DNA of 64,000 nucleotides from Anaerolineaceae bacterium (GCA_028818375.1 JAPPOB010000001.1:124001-188000); one strand, 5' to 3'; positions 8,547 through 18,145 are shown, counted from the stretch's first letter. The notes: generated from the sequence alone by a model not told the origin. Numbers and translations: made by a program.

Positions 8547-10214
8547 AGCAGCGGCCTGGTGCTCGTTGATGATGCTGAAGACCATCGGCCGTCGTCGCGT
8601 TTCACTGTAAAGCATCTTGCTGATGCGCTCCTGCAGGATGTTGCGCCGGCGTCCGTTCTGACTGGCTGCTGTATCCGCCAGGGACGCCCTGGCTGTCTTG
8701 CGGATGTTTTCAATCAGGTCATCGGCCTCGCGTTGATAGACGAAGCCCCGTGTCAGGATTTGGGGCTCGGCAACAAGCTCGCCACTGTCGGCATCCAGGT
8801 TGGCCACGACGACGAGGAAGCCGTCCTTGCCGAGGGTCTCCCGGTCGCGCATGACCGCCGGTCCGACGTCACCGACGCCGCTGCCATCGACGAATACGTA
8901 GCCGCCCGGAACGCGCTCACCGATCTGGATGCCTTCCTCGTTGATACTGACGACGCTGCCATTTTCGACGACGCGAATGTTCTTCTCGGGCAGGCCGGAA
9001 GCCAGCGCCAGGCGCGCATGGGCCATCAGATGCCGCAGTTCTCCATGCACCGGCACGAAATAGCGTGGCTGAGTCAGATTGAGCATGAGTTTCATCTCTT
9101 CCTGACAGGCGTGACCTGAAACGTGGACAGGCGCGACGGGGTCGTACAGCACGTTGGCGCCACGCTGAAAAAGTCGGTTGATGGTGCGGTAGACCATTTC
9201 CTCGTTGCCAGGGATGGCGTGAGCCGAGATCACAATGGTGTCATCCGGACGGACATCGAGTTGATGGTGACGCCCCTGGGCCAGACGTCCGAGGACGGCG
9301 GATGGCTCGCCCTGGGTGCCGGTCACCATGATGACGACTTCTTCCGAAGGCAGGTCATTGCTCGCTGACAGTTCGACCAGGATGTCTTCGTCCAGTTTCA
9401 GAATGCCCATCGCGCGCGCCATGCGGACGTTGGCATTCATGCTGTAGCCGGCGATAGCCATACGTCGACCGTGCTGTCGGGCGCAAACGGCCACTTGCTG
9501 GATTCGTTGCAGGTGCGAGGCGAAAGTGGCGATCATGATGCGACCGCGGGCCTCTTCAAAGACCTCGTCAAAGGCTGTTACCACCGTACTCTCCGATGGA
9601 GTCCAGCCAGGCCGGTCGGCATTGGTGCTGTCGGCGAGCAGCAGCAGGACCCCGCGGCGCGAAAAGTCGGCCAGTTTCGCATAGTCGGGCCGGTGGCCGT
9701 CTGGCGCCGTGTTGTCAAACTTGTAGTCTCCGGTATGCACGATGAGGCCGAGAGGCGTGTTGATGCCGAAGCCGACGCAATCGGGAATGCTGTGGCAGAC
9801 ACGGAAACTCTCGATGGCAAAGGGCCCTACCTGAAAGTCAGCGCCAGGCTGAAAGATGTTGACGTCACAGTGTTCCTGTAGCCTGGCATCTTTCAATTTG
9901 ACGTTGAGAAGGGCAGCCGTCAGGGGCGTTGCCCAGACGGGCGTGCCCGGAAAAGCCTCGATGACGTGGGCGATGGCGCCGGTGTGGTCTTCGTGGCCGT
10001 GGGTATACAGGATGCCGTGGAGCCGGAGCTCTTCCTTTTGCCGCAGATAGCTAAAATCCGGGATGATGTAATCGACGCCCAGCATGTCGTTCTCGGGGAA
10101 CATGATGCCGCTGTCAATCATGATGGCATCGTCGCCCCATTCGATAACCGTCATGTTCTTGCCGATTTCGCCGAGGCCGCCCAGCGGGACAATTCGCAAG
10201 CCTTGATTCTGCAT
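8526..10214 (-). CDS. rnj: Ribonuclease J
   Basis: A 562-residue metallo-beta-lactamase/beta-CASP ribonuclease with 5'-3' exo and endonuclease activity, central to mRNA decay and rRNA maturation in bacteria that lack RNase E. The N-terminus has IVPLGGLGEIGKN and the zinc-binding THGHEDHTGA at residues 71-80. The beta-CASP part carries HVSGHACQEEMKLML and YFVPVHGELRHL, which supplies the nucleotide pocket. The C-terminal third matches the RNase J C-terminal domain (LVAEPQILTRGFVY). ATG 10214 is the only sensible start. It has its own promoter at 10299-10326 and a leader of roughly 78 bases. Its stop lies inside the end of the convergent transglutaminase gene. Confidence 0.95.
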   Translation of the reverse strand: MQNQGLRIVPLGGLGEIGKNMTVIEWGDDAIMIDSGIMFPENDMLGVDYIIPDFSYLRQKEELRLHGILYTHGHEDHTGAIAHVIEAFPGTPVWATPLTAALLNVKLKDARLQEHCDVNIFQPGADFQVGPFAIESFRVCHSIPDCVGFGINTPLGLIVHTGDYKFDNTAPDGHRPDYAKLADFSRRGVLLLLADSTNADRPGWTPSESTVVTAFDEVFEEARGRIMIATFASHLQRIQQVAVCARQHGRRMAIAGYSMNANVRMARAMGILKLDEDILVELSASNDLPSEEVVIMVTGTQGEPSAVLGRLAQGRHHQLDVRPDDTIVISAHAIPGNEEMVYRTINRLFQRGANVLYDPVAPVHVSGHACQEEMKLMLNLTQPRYFVPVHGELRHLMAHARLALASGLPEKNIRVVENGSVVSINEEGIQIGERVPGGYVFVDGSGVGDVGPAVMRDRETLGKDGFLVVVANLDADSGELVAEPQILTRGFVYQREADDLIENIRKTARASLADTAASQNGRRRNILQERISKMLYSETRRRPMVFSIINEHQAAASAPSPG

Positions 10215-10298
10215 GACTCATTGCACCAGGCACAGCGCCCGGTGCGCACCTTTCACTTTTTTTCGGGTCGCAAGGAAAAAGAAATCTTTTCGACGCCC

Positions 10299-10326
10299 AG
10301 TATATCACGGCCAGACTGAATGTCAG
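10299..10326 (-). promoter_or_regulatory. rnj promoter
   Basis: On the minus strand CTGACA (10321-10326) and TATACT (10299-10304) are separated by 16 bases. The transcript would start near 10292, giving an untranslated leader of about 78 bases with an A/T-rich stretch. Confidence 0.6.
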
Positions 10327-10359
10327 GGACTGAAAGCGCCGGGAAGTCGGCAGGGGTGG

Positions 10360-10365
10360 TACAAT
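10360..10365 (+). promoter_or_regulatory. -10 box (TACAAT) before the phosphohexomutase gene
   Basis: TACAAT about 54 bases upstream of ATG 10419. No clear -35 was found. Its position argues against an ATG at 10320 as the true start of the mutase. Confidence 0.4.
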
Positions 10366-10418
10366 TGCGCGGGCCCGGACATTCAGGTGAATTGCGCCTC
10401 CGATACAGGGACTGGACG

Positions 10419-11867
10419 ATGATCAGTTTTGGCACCGACGGTTGGCGCGCGGTCATTGCCGACAGCTTCACTTTCCGCAACCTGGCCCTGCTGACCCAGG
10501 CCGTTGCGCAGGCGGTGGTTCGTCAACATCAGGGCAGCGATCCGCCCGAAATGGTGGTCGGTTACGACACCCGCTTCCTTTCCGATCGTTTCGCCGCGGA
10601 GGTCGCCTGTGTTTTGGCCGGCAACGGCATCATCGCCTGGCTGACGCGCACGGACGCTCCGACGCCGGCCATTTCCTGGAACGTCCGTCTGAAGGGCGCC
10701 AGCGCCGGAATCGTCATCACGGCCAGTCACAACCCGCCGAGATACAACGGTTTCAAGCTCAAGACAGCCTATGGCGGCAGCGCCACCAGGGAACAATGCG
10801 CCGGGGTCGAGGCGGAACTGCGCACCCTGGAAGGGGCCGGACGTGAGCCTGTGCGGCTGGACTACGAGGAAGGTCTGCGAACCGGCCAGATCCGACGTTT
10901 CGATCCGGGCTGGGACTATTACCAACATCTGAGCACGCTGGTGGACGTCGACCAGATCTCGAGGCGTGAGCTGTCCGTCATGGTGGACGCCATGTGGGGG
11001 GCCGGGCGTGGCGCCATCAAGACCATCCTGTCGCGCTCCCGTTGTCAGGTCAACGAAATCCGCGATGTGTTAAATCCAGGATTCGGTGGCATCCACCCGG
11101 AGCCTGTCCTGCGCTATCTCAATGAACTGGTTGCGGCCGTGCAACGCGTCCAGGCGGACGTGGGCCTGGCGACGGACGGCGATGCCGACCGCATCGGCGC
11201 CATCGATGCGATGGGCAATTTCGTCGATCCCCACCAGATCTTTGCGCTGGCGCTGCGCCACCTGGTGGAGCAGCGGGACATGCGGGGCGCGGTGGTCAAG
11301 ACGATTTCGACGACCCGCATGATCAACAACCTTTGCCGCCGGTACGGGCTGCCGCTGCATGAAACACCGGTGGGTTTCAATCACATCGCCGACCTGATGA
11401 TGCAGGAGGATGTACTCATCGGCGGTGAGGAAAGTGGCGGAATCTCCATTCGCGGCCATATTCCGGAGGGTGACGGCATCCTGATGGGCCTGTTGCTGCT
11501 GGAAATCATGGCCCAGGCGCAAGCGCCGCTGCACGAGATTGTGGCGGACCTGCAGGCAGAATTCGGGCCGGCGCATTACGGTCGCATCGACGCGCACCTG
11601 GACATTCAATTGCCGAAAGGCGAACTGGTCCGTCGTCTGGCCGAAAACGCGCCGTCCACCCTGGCCGGGGAAGGCGTTACGCTGGTTGACACGACGGACG
11701 GTATAAAATTCTGGCTGGCGGACAACAGCTGGTTGCTCATTCGGCCCAGCGGCACAGAACCCCTGCTGCGTATTTACGCGGAGGCGCCGACGACGGAAGC
11801 CCTTCCCGTCTTGCTGTGTGAGGGCCAGGCGCTGGGCAATGACTTGATCGACGGGAGGAGTTCATGA
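10419..11867 (+). CDS. Phosphoglucomutase/phosphomannomutase (alpha-D-phosphohexomutase)
   Basis: A 482-residue enzyme that interconverts hexose 6- and 1-phosphates, here probably supplying glucose-1-phosphate for the RmlA reaction encoded at 25-26 kb. All four family motifs are visible: FGTDGWR at the N-terminus, the phosphoserine loop TASHNPP (Ser103), the magnesium loop TDGDADRIG, the sugar loop GGEESGG and the phosphate loop RPSGTEPLLRIY. ATG 10419 places FGTDGWR at residue 4, as in homologues; the frame is open back to 10320, but that start lies upstream of the -10 box. It overlaps the next gene by ATGA. Glucose versus mannose preference cannot be decided from sequence. Confidence 0.9.
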   Translation: MISFGTDGWRAVIADSFTFRNLALLTQAVAQAVVRQHQGSDPPEMVVGYDTRFLSDRFAAEVACVLAGNGIIAWLTRTDAPTPAISWNVRLKGASAGIVITASHNPPRYNGFKLKTAYGGSATREQCAGVEAELRTLEGAGREPVRLDYEEGLRTGQIRRFDPGWDYYQHLSTLVDVDQISRRELSVMVDAMWGAGRGAIKTILSRSRCQVNEIRDVLNPGFGGIHPEPVLRYLNELVAAVQRVQADVGLATDGDADRIGAIDAMGNFVDPHQIFALALRHLVEQRDMRGAVVKTISTTRMINNLCRRYGLPLHETPVGFNHIADLMMQEDVLIGGEESGGISIRGHIPEGDGILMGLLLLEIMAQAQAPLHEIVADLQAEFGPAHYGRIDAHLDIQLPKGELVRRLAENAPSTLAGEGVTLVDTTDGIKFWLADNSWLLIRPSGTEPLLRIYAEAPTTEALPVLLCEGQALGNDLIDGRSS

Positions 11868-12874
11868 AGCAGGCAACGATTACCGGCGTACAGCAAACAC
11901 AGGTTAAGGAAATCCCGGACCCGCAGGCCGACGAACGACGCGTGCTGCTCAAGGTGACGGTGGCGCCGCTGTGTACGGACTACAAGTCCTTCCAGGCGGG
12001 CGATCTGCGCGATTCCCTGGGTCATGAAGCGGCGGGTGAGGTTCTGGAGACTGGCGGATCGACCCTTGTTCAAGCGGGGCAGCGGGTCGTTGTGATGCCC
12101 CAGATCCCCTGTGGGGACTGTGACTATTGCGATACCGGTGACTTCATATATTGTCTGAGCGACGCCGGAGCCACATTGCGCGATGGCAGCGCCACGATTG
12201 CCCAGTACATGCTCAAACAGGACTGGCAACTCGTGCCGGTCCCGGATGACATTTCGACCGAACATGCGTCTATGGCCTGCTGTGGCCTGGGTCCGACCTA
12301 CGGCGGGCTGGACAAAATGGGACTGGACCCCGGTGAAACGCTGCTGATCACCGGCATGGGTCCTGTGGGACTGGGTGGCGTGATCAACGCTGTCTATCGC
12401 GGCGCGCGGGTGATCGCCATTGAAATGAATCCGTATCGGGCCAGCCTGGCGCAGGAACTGGGCGCGGACGTCGTGCTGGAGCCCGACGGGGCGCTGGAGC
12501 AAATCCTGGACCTGACCGATGGCGTGGGTGTGGACAAGGCGATGGACTGTTCCGGCGTGGTCGCCGGCCACCGGCTCTGCATCGATGCCGTGCGCCGTCT
12601 GGGTTCGGTGTCCTTCGTCGGCGAATGCAGCGATGCCACCCCGCTCTACATCAGCAGGGACATGATACGCAAGGGCCTCACCCTGGTGGGCACCTGGCAT
12701 TACAATCTGGGCCTGGCGCCGCGTATCATGCAGCAAATCCGCAACGTCCGGCCACAGCTCGACAAGCTGGTGACCCATCGCTTTCACATCGATGACATCC
12801 AGCGCGCCTTTGAATTACAACTTACCGGGCGGAGCGGCAAGGTGCTGATCGAGCCCTGGGGCCCGACTGCCTGA
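11864..12874 (+). CDS. Zinc-dependent alcohol dehydrogenase (MDR family)
   Basis: A 336-residue medium-chain dehydrogenase. Catalytic zinc ligands are Cys37 in APLCTDYK and His54-Glu55 in SLGHEAAGE; the structural zinc is held by Cys83, Cys86, Cys89 and Cys97 in CGDCDYC and FIYC. The nucleotide-binding motif is GMGPVGLGGV. The pattern is that of polyol, threonine or sorbitol-type dehydrogenases rather than short-chain alcohols, but the substrate is not certain. Its ATG overlaps the mutase stop as ATGA, so the two are translationally coupled. It ends about 75 bases before icd, which has its own -10 box. Confidence 0.88.
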   Translation: MKQATITGVQQTQVKEIPDPQADERRVLLKVTVAPLCTDYKSFQAGDLRDSLGHEAAGEVLETGGSTLVQAGQRVVVMPQIPCGDCDYCDTGDFIYCLSDAGATLRDGSATIAQYMLKQDWQLVPVPDDISTEHASMACCGLGPTYGGLDKMGLDPGETLLITGMGPVGLGGVINAVYRGARVIAIEMNPYRASLAQELGADVVLEPDGALEQILDLTDGVGVDKAMDCSGVVAGHRLCIDAVRRLGSVSFVGECSDATPLYISRDMIRKGLTLVGTWHYNLGLAPRIMQQIRNVRPQLDKLVTHRFHIDDIQRAFELQLTGRSGKVLIEPWGPTA

Positions 12875-12905
12875 AGGGTTCGACCAACAACGCCGCAATC
12901 TGTGC

Positions 12906-12911
12906 TATACT
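12906..12911 (+). promoter_or_regulatory. -10 box (TATACT) of icd
   Basis: TATACT lies about 40 bases before the icd start. Only a poor -35 candidate is visible at 12879-12884, with an over-long spacer. Confidence 0.45.
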
Positions 12912-12950
12912 GCTCGCCTGATGCTGACCGGATGAGGAGACGCGTGAGCG

Positions 12951-14201
12951 ATGGCCTTTGACAAAATCAGGGTCCCCGATCATGGCGAGAAGATCACTGC
13001 CAGCAACGGGGCGCTGAACGTACCAGATAACCCCGTCTTGCTGTACATAGAGGGAGACGGCATCGGCTACGACATCATGACGGCCAGCCGGCGAATCTGG
13101 GACGCGGCGATCGAGAAAGCCTATCGCGGAAACCGTCAGGTCTCCTGGATGGAAATCTATGCCGGCGAAAAAGCTGCCGGGATATACGATGGCAACTATA
13201 TGCCGGAAGAGACTTTCGATGCCCTGCGTGAATTTCTGGTGGGCATCAAGGGGCCATTGACGACGCCGGTGGGTGGCGGATTTCGCAGTCTGAATGTCAC
13301 GCTGCGGCAGGTGCTGGACCTCTACAGTTGCATTCGGCCCGTCCGTTGGTACGAAGGCGTGCCCAGCCCCCTGCGCCAGCCGCAGGACGTTGACGTCGTA
13401 ATCTTCCGCGAAAATACGGAGGACATCTACGCCGGCATTGAGTACGAATCCGGGACGCCCGAGAATGAAAAGCTGGCCCGCTTTCTGCGCGAGGAAATGG
13501 GCGTTACCAGCTTCTTCGAGGGCGCCGGACTTGGCATCAAGCCGGTCAGCGCCTTTGGCAGCAAACGCCTGATTCGCGCCGCCATTCGCTATGCCATCGA
13601 ACGTGGGCGCAAGAGTGTGACCTTCGTCCACAAGGGGAACATCCAGAAATTCACCGAAGGCGCATTCGTCAACTGGGGCTATGAGCTCGGGCGTGAAGAA
13701 TTCCCGGACGAGACGATTTCATGGGACGAGGTGGCCAGTGACCATGGCGGCCAGGTGCCTGAGGACCGCATCCTCTTGCAGGACACCATCGCGGACATCA
13801 TGTTCCAGAAGATGTTGTTGCGGCCGCGTGAGCACGATGTCATTGCCACGACCAATTTGAACGGCGACTATTTGAGCGACGCCCTCGCGGCAGAAGTGGG
13901 CGGCGTGGGCATTGCGCCCGGGGCCAACGTCGGTGACGAGGTCGCCCTGTTTGAGGCGACGCATGGAACTGCGCCCAAGTACACCAATCTGGACAAGGTC
14001 AATCCCGGCTCGCTGCTGTTCAGTGGCGTCATGATGCTGGAGCATATTGGCTGGAATGAGGCGGCGGACCTGATTGGCGTGGCCTACGAAAAAACTCTGG
14101 CGCAAAAGATTGTGACCTACGATTTCGCGCGCCAGATGGAAGGCGCGACCGAGGTCCCTACCAGCGTATTCGCCACGGCCATCATCGACAACATGGGGTA
14201 G
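12951..14201 (+). CDS. icd: Isocitrate dehydrogenase, NADP-type
   Basis: A 416-residue TCA-cycle enzyme that oxidises isocitrate to 2-oxoglutarate. The substrate segment [17 protein letters not shown] and the [14 protein letters not shown] stretch are those of E. coli-type Icd. [17 protein letters not shown] retains the Lys-Tyr pair that contacts the NADP 2'-phosphate in that subfamily, so NADP is expected. [13 protein letters not shown] and [12 protein letters not shown] supply metal and active-site residues. ATG 12951 follows GAGGAGA at 12934-12940. A strong hairpin terminator follows at 14225-14250. There is no sign of a kinase/phosphatase gene nearby. Confidence 0.95.
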   Translation: MAFDKIRVPDHGEKITASNGALNVPDNPVLLYIEGDGIGYDIMTASRRIWDAAIEKAYRGNRQVSWMEIYAGEKAAGIYDGNYMPEETFDALREFLVGIKGPLTTPVGGGFRSLNVTLRQVLDLYSCIRPVRWYEGVPSPLRQPQDVDVVIFRENTEDIYAGIEYESGTPENEKLARFLREEMGVTSFFEGAGLGIKPVSAFGSKRLIRAAIRYAIERGRKSVTFVHKGNIQKFTEGAFVNWGYELGREEFPDETISWDEVASDHGGQVPEDRILLQDTIADIMFQKMLLRPREHDVIATTNLNGDYLSDALAAEVGGVGIAPGANVGDEVALFEATHGTAPKYTNLDKVNPGSLLFSGVMMLEHIGWNEAADLIGVAYEKTLAQKIVTYDFARQMEGATEVPTSVFATAIIDNMG

Positions 14202-14224
14202 GGAGTTCCGCCCCTCGACGTGAG

Positions 14225-14250
14225 AAGGGCGCTGCGGCGCCCTTTTGTCT
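14225..14250 (+). terminator. Intrinsic terminator of icd
   Basis: Stem AAGGGCGC (14225-14232) with GCGCCCTT (14237-14244), a 4-base loop and a T-rich tail TTGTCT. It lies between the convergent ends of icd and the methyltransferase gene and may serve both strands. Confidence 0.85.
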
Positions 14251-14948
14251 TACCTTTGCGTTAGCCATTGACGCGCCAGCGAACGCAGCGTAAAGTGACG
14301 GCGTCGCAGGCGGCGGGCCGGACGGGGCATTTTGTCGCGCCTGGCCAGTTTCTTCATGATGGCGAGGCCCGTGCTGCCGAAGTGCAATTCCAGCAACAGG
14401 TCGTCCTCGTTGGCGTGGAAAAAATCCAGCACAGCGTCTGCAATGCCGCGCCAGACGACCTCCATGTCGGCGTTGTCCTTGCGTCGGCCCTGCATGAAGG
14501 GCCCGGGGTCCACATCATCAAATGCCAGGTAGCCACCCTGCTTGACCAGGGGGTACCAGAGCGCAATCAGTTTCGCGACGTGCCTCGGGGAGTGAAGGCT
14601 GTCGACATAAACGACGTCGATGCCCTGGGCAAGTTCCGGCACGCGGGAGAGTACGAAGTCCTGGTCCGCGTCATCGGTCTGGATGAATGTCCAGACCTCC
14701 GATTCAATGGCCGACGAACAGTCGGCAATGTCGAGGGAAACGAGGCGCCCCGCCTGTTGCTCGCAGGCATGTGCCAGCACTCCGCTTGACCAGCCTTCAT
14801 TGACCCCACACTCCAGCACCAGGGGTGCGTGAAACTGTTGCACCAGCCGGTGAAGACTCATCAATTGCGTGGCCACCTTGCCAAAAACACCGGGCTGACC
14901 GTCGGCCTCAAATACGGCTGACAGGTCGTAGTATCGCGTCTGGACCAT
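14250..14948 (-). CDS. Class I SAM-dependent methyltransferase (Methyltransf_24-like)
   Basis: A 232-residue Rossmann-fold protein. The SAM glycine motif appears as VLECGVNEGWSSGVLA, followed by the acidic end of strand 2 in SLDIADC and by YVDSLHSPRHVAKLIALW and GGYLAFDDVD. The last pattern, a DSLH-type strand 4 with an aspartate pair after strand 5, is common in the Methyltransf_24/cephalosporin-hydroxylase-like group that modifies sugars or small molecules. Glu replaces the usual first Gly of the SAM motif, so cofactor use is not certain. The C-terminus is Arg-rich and basic. It is transcribed alone, divergent from the SH3-like gene. Confidence 0.7.
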   Translation of the reverse strand: MVQTRYYDLSAVFEADGQPGVFGKVATQLMSLHRLVQQFHAPLVLECGVNEGWSSGVLAHACEQQAGRLVSLDIADCSSAIESEVWTFIQTDDADQDFVLSRVPELAQGIDVVYVDSLHSPRHVAKLIALWYPLVKQGGYLAFDDVDPGPFMQGRRKDNADMEVVWRGIADAVLDFFHANEDDLLLELHFGSTGLAIMKKLARRDKMPRPARRLRRRHFTLRSLARQWLTQR

Positions 14949-15011
14949 GGATCACCCCGTAACTGGCGGAGGAGTGTGGCGCAAGCATGGTGGGAACGCA
15001 AGGCCACGGGC

Positions 15012-15042
15012 TTGCGGCAAGCACGCCGTTCGGCTGTAGAAT
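15012..15042 (+). promoter_or_regulatory. Promoter for the SH3-like surface protein gene
   Basis: TTGCGG at 15012-15017 and TAGAAT at 15037-15042, with a slightly long 19-base spacer. The start of transcription would fall near 15049, about 23 bases before ATG 15072. Confidence 0.4.
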
Positions 15043-15071
15043 TGAGGCAGGGCAGGGGCTGCGAGGCATTG

Positions 15072-15659
15072 ATGGGGCGTGGATTCCAACCCACCTGGCT
15101 GATCATCCTGATCGCTGTGGCCATTGTGTTTGCCGGCTGGTATCTCTGGCAGGGTGTGCAAAACTACCTGCGCAGCGGCGGGCTGGGCGTTCGGGAAGTC
15201 ACGCAGCAGGCCCGCCAGGATGCGAGCGCCACGGTCGTCCGGGAAATGACCCGTCTGATGGTGCTGGCGCCGCCGCCCACCCGCACGCCTTATCCGGAAT
15301 GCCAACCCTTCATTGTCGTGGTGGATGAAGCGATCGTGAGGTCGTCGCCTTCCTTCGATGCGGGCATCGTGAGGGCGCTCTTCGATGGGGATGAAGTTTG
15401 CGTCATGTTTCCGGCGCCTTCGAACCCGGACTGGATGCTGGTCGACGAGGAACCGCGCTCACGTCGTATCGAGTCCGTCTACATGCACCGTTCGCTGTTG
15501 CGCGCGCTGGAGCCAACGGCGACTCCCGAAGACACGCCCACGCCGCTTTCCACAATTACACCCGATCCACGACGCCTGACGGAATCGTCGACGATGCCGC
15601 CCTTCACGCCATCCGGCACTCCCGTTGCGAGCCCGACCAGCGCTTTGCGCAGCGCCTGA
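15072..15659 (+). CDS. Membrane-anchored protein with SH3-like domain and Thr/Pro tail
   Basis: A 195-residue protein of unknown role. Residues of about 8-30 form one hydrophobic helix (WLIILIAVAIVFAGWYLW), best read as a signal anchor. Residues of about 75-140 resemble a bacterial SH3 domain (VDEAIVRSSPSFDAGIVRAL, then WMLVDEE). The end is a Thr/Pro-rich tail like the linker of the transglutaminase protein, suggesting exposure at the cell surface. ATG 15072 has GAGG 7 bases upstream and removes 32 non-conserved residues that an earlier GTG would add. Bacterial SH3 domains often bind cell-wall or surface polymers; a wall-associated job is an inference. Confidence 0.65.
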   Translation: MGRGFQPTWLIILIAVAIVFAGWYLWQGVQNYLRSGGLGVREVTQQARQDASATVVREMTRLMVLAPPPTRTPYPECQPFIVVVDEAIVRSSPSFDAGIVRALFDGDEVCVMFPAPSNPDWMLVDEEPRSRRIESVYMHRSLLRALEPTATPEDTPTPLSTITPDPRRLTESSTMPPFTPSGTPVASPTSALRSA

Positions 15660-15713
15660 CCCGGAAGGCATGTGATACATTCAAGGCAGACATGCATGAA
15701 CAGGGACCGAACC

Positions 15714-17411
15714 ATGCGCAGCGACCTGGAGATCGCCCGCCAGGCAGAACTGAAGCACTGCCATGAAATCGCGGCCGGGATGGGGCTCGAACCGGAGGAC
15801 CTGGACCTCTATGGCTCGCCGCACATGGCCAAATTGCGGCTGGAGGCGCTGGATAAGCTGCGAGACCGGCCGGATGCGAAGTACATCGACGTCACGTCCG
15901 TCACGCCCACACCTTTGGGGGAGGGAAAGTCCACGACCACAGTGGGTCTGGGTCAGGCCATGAAGCATCTGGGCAAGCGCTCAGTCGTGGCGCTGCGCCA
16001 ACCTTCCATGGGGCCGACCTTCGGCATCAAGGGCGGCGCGGCCGGCGGCGGATATTCCCAGGTGGTCCCGATGGAGACCTTCAACCTGCATTTAACCGGC
16101 GACATTCACGCCGTGGCGGCGGCCAACAATCTGCTGGCGGCCATGATCGACAATCGGCTGTTGCGCGGCAATCCCCTGGATATCGACCCGGACAGCATCA
16201 CCTGGCGGCGCGCGCTGGACATGAATGACCGTGCCCTGCGCAACATTGTGGTGGGCATGGGTGGCAAGTGGAACGGCATGCTGCGCGAGACCGGGTTTGA
16301 CATTGCGGTGGCCAGTGAAGTGATGGCCATTCTCGCCGTGACGACCTCGCTGCAAGACCTGCGGGAACGCTTTGCGCGAATCGTCATTGGCCAAAACAGC
16401 GGGCGTGAACCGGTCACGGCAGGGCAGATCGGTGCGGCCGGCGCCATGACGGTCCTGATGAAAGATGCCATTCGGCCCAACCTGCTGCAAACCCTGGAGA
16501 ACACGCCGGCTCTGGTGCACGCGGGGCCTTTCGCCAATATCGCCCAGGGCAACAGCAGCGTGCTGGCCGACCTGATCGGCATCAAGTGCGGCGACTATCT
16601 GATCACCGAATCCGGCTTTGGTGCAGATATCGGGGCGGAGAAGTTTTTCAACATCAAGTGTCGCGCCAGCGGGTTGCGACCGGACGCCGCCGTGCTGGTC
16701 GTCACGGTACGCGCCCTCAAATTGCACAGCGGACGGCATCGCGTGGTCGCCGGCAGGCCACTGCCGACGGCCATGCTGGAACGCAATGTCGGGGACGTGG
16801 AACTGGGCGCCGTCAACATGCTGCGGCAGATCGAAAATGTGAAACGCCACGGCGTGACGCCGGTCGTGGCCATCAACGTTTTCGACAGCGATCATCCCGA
16901 TGAACTGGACGCCATTCGCAGGCTCGCTGTCGAAGCAGGCGCGCTCGGGGCGGCAACGGCCAGGCACCATGCCCAGGGCGGGGCGGGAGCAATGGAACTG
17001 GCGGAGATGGTTGTCAGCGCCGCGGAAAGCCCTTCCAGCTTCCACTTCCTGTATGAACTTGAACAGCCGATTCGAGACAAGATTGAGGCGATTGCCACGC
17101 AGATCTATGGTGCGACCGGCGTGCACTACGAGGCGCTGGCCGCGCGTCAGATCGACAGCTACGAAGCCAATGGCTTCGGCGACCTGCCAATTTGTATGGC
17201 GAAAACCCACCTCAGCCTCAGTCATGACCCCAAACTCAAGGGCGCGCCGACGGGCTTTGTGTTGCCGATTCGGGAGGTGCGCGCCAGCGTCGGGGCGGGT
17301 TTCATCTATCCGCTTTGCGGCGACATGCGCACGATGCCCGGCCTGTCGGCGCATCCGGCTGCAGAACAGGTTGACATCGACAAAAAGGGCGAGATCGTCG
17401 GCCTTTTCTGA
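15714..17411 (+). CDS. fhs: Formate--tetrahydrofolate ligase
   Basis: A 565-residue ATP-dependent ligase that makes 10-formyl-THF from formate, a C1-pathway entry point. The P-loop is TPLGEGKSTTTVGLGQAM, and RQPSMGPTFGIKGGAAGGG is a hallmark of the family. The C-terminal PICMAKTHLSLSHDP and GAGFIYPLCGDMRTMPG stretches bind folate and formate. The length is typical (about 555-560). ATG 15714 follows AGGGA by about 8 bases; alternatives at 15672 and 15696 would add residues not seen in homologues. Folate genes are found about 12 kb away. No folD or other acetogenesis gene is nearby, so a biosynthetic role in purine and serine metabolism is likely. Confidence 0.95.
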   Translation: MRSDLEIARQAELKHCHEIAAGMGLEPEDLDLYGSPHMAKLRLEALDKLRDRPDAKYIDVTSVTPTPLGEGKSTTTVGLGQAMKHLGKRSVVALRQPSMGPTFGIKGGAAGGGYSQVVPMETFNLHLTGDIHAVAAANNLLAAMIDNRLLRGNPLDIDPDSITWRRALDMNDRALRNIVVGMGGKWNGMLRETGFDIAVASEVMAILAVTTSLQDLRERFARIVIGQNSGREPVTAGQIGAAGAMTVLMKDAIRPNLLQTLENTPALVHAGPFANIAQGNSSVLADLIGIKCGDYLITESGFGADIGAEKFFNIKCRASGLRPDAAVLVVTVRALKLHSGRHRVVAGRPLPTAMLERNVGDVELGAVNMLRQIENVKRHGVTPVVAINVFDSDHPDELDAIRRLAVEAGALGAATARHHAQGGAGAMELAEMVVSAAESPSSFHFLYELEQPIRDKIEAIATQIYGATGVHYEALAARQIDSYEANGFGDLPICMAKTHLSLSHDPKLKGAPTGFVLPIREVRASVGAGFIYPLCGDMRTMPGLSAHPAAEQVDIDKKGEIVGLF

Positions 17412-17445
17412 TTGCAATATGCCTGGGCAGTCGGGTTGCGATTGT

Positions 17446-17459
17446 CCGCCAGCTGGCGG
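17446..17459. repeat. 14-bp palindrome upstream of kynB
   Basis: CCGCCAGCTGGCGG is a perfect palindrome in the 100-base gap between fhs and kynB, 53 bases before the GTG start. It could be an operator for a dimeric regulator. There is no T-run, so it is not an obvious terminator. Confidence 0.4.
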
Positions 17460-17511
17460 GCCGGAGTGAGTTTGACACTCTTTCGGAGTAGACAATCGGG
17501 GAGGGGACAAC

Positions 17512-18141
17512 GTGATATATGACATCACCCGCCCGGTCCACGAATACACGACAGTATGGCCTGGGGACCAGCCCTACCGTCTGCGCCACTCCATGCGCAA
17601 GAGCGAAGGAGCAGCCGTCAACCTGACGGCGATGGAAGCCACGCTACATCTGGGCACGCACATGGATGCCTGGTATCACTGTGACGATTTAGGCGCGACG
17701 GCGGCCGGAATGCCCCTCGCAGCGTGTATCGGGCCGGCGCGACTGCTGACAGTATCGTGTCAGCATGGACCGCTGGCGCCGGCAGATTTGGCGCATGTCT
17801 CGCTGGCCGGCGTCGAACGACTCCTCTTGCGCAGCGAGGTCAGCCAACTGCCGGAAGACCAATGGCCGGAGACCTGGCCCTGGCCTGGCGATGACTTGAT
17901 TGAACTTCTGGCGAAAGGCGGGTTGCGTCTCCTGGGCCTTGATGCCCCTTCGGTGGACGCCTTCGACAGCGAAACTCTGCCGGGGCATCATGCCTTGCGT
18001 CGGCACGGCATCGTTACACTGGAAAGTCTTTGGCTGTACGACGTGCCGGATGGCGATTACGAACTGATAGCGCTGCCGCTGCGGCTGGAAGGCGCTTGCG
18101 CCTCCCCCGTGCGCGCCATATTGCGCCCGCTTGCCGAGTGA
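17512..18141 (+). CDS. kynB: Kynurenine formamidase-type cyclase (KynB family)
   Basis: A 209-residue metal-dependent hydrolase. The family motif HxGTHxDxxxH is present as HLGTHMDAWYH near residues 45-55. LLGLDAPSVDAFDS, ESLWLYDVPDGDYELIALPLRLEGACASPVRAIL match bacterial arylformamidase closely, which hydrolyses N-formylkynurenine in tryptophan breakdown and releases formate. GTG 17512 follows a strong GGGGAGGGG site. Its position after formate-THF ligase is suggestive because KynB makes formate. No kynA or kynU is seen in the window, so a cyclase acting on another cyclic imide or formamide is possible. Confidence 0.82.
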   Translation: MIYDITRPVHEYTTVWPGDQPYRLRHSMRKSEGAAVNLTAMEATLHLGTHMDAWYHCDDLGATAAGMPLAACIGPARLLTVSCQHGPLAPADLAHVSLAGVERLLLRSEVSQLPEDQWPETWPWPGDDLIELLAKGGLRLLGLDAPSVDAFDSETLPGHHALRRHGIVTLESLWLYDVPDGDYELIALPLRLEGACASPVRAILRPLAE

Positions 18142-18145
18142 GACG

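Noticed and set aside
16092..17549. Long minus-strand open frame opposite fhs
   Set aside because: The plus-strand frame is an unmistakable formate-THF ligase; the antisense translation has no recognisable domain.
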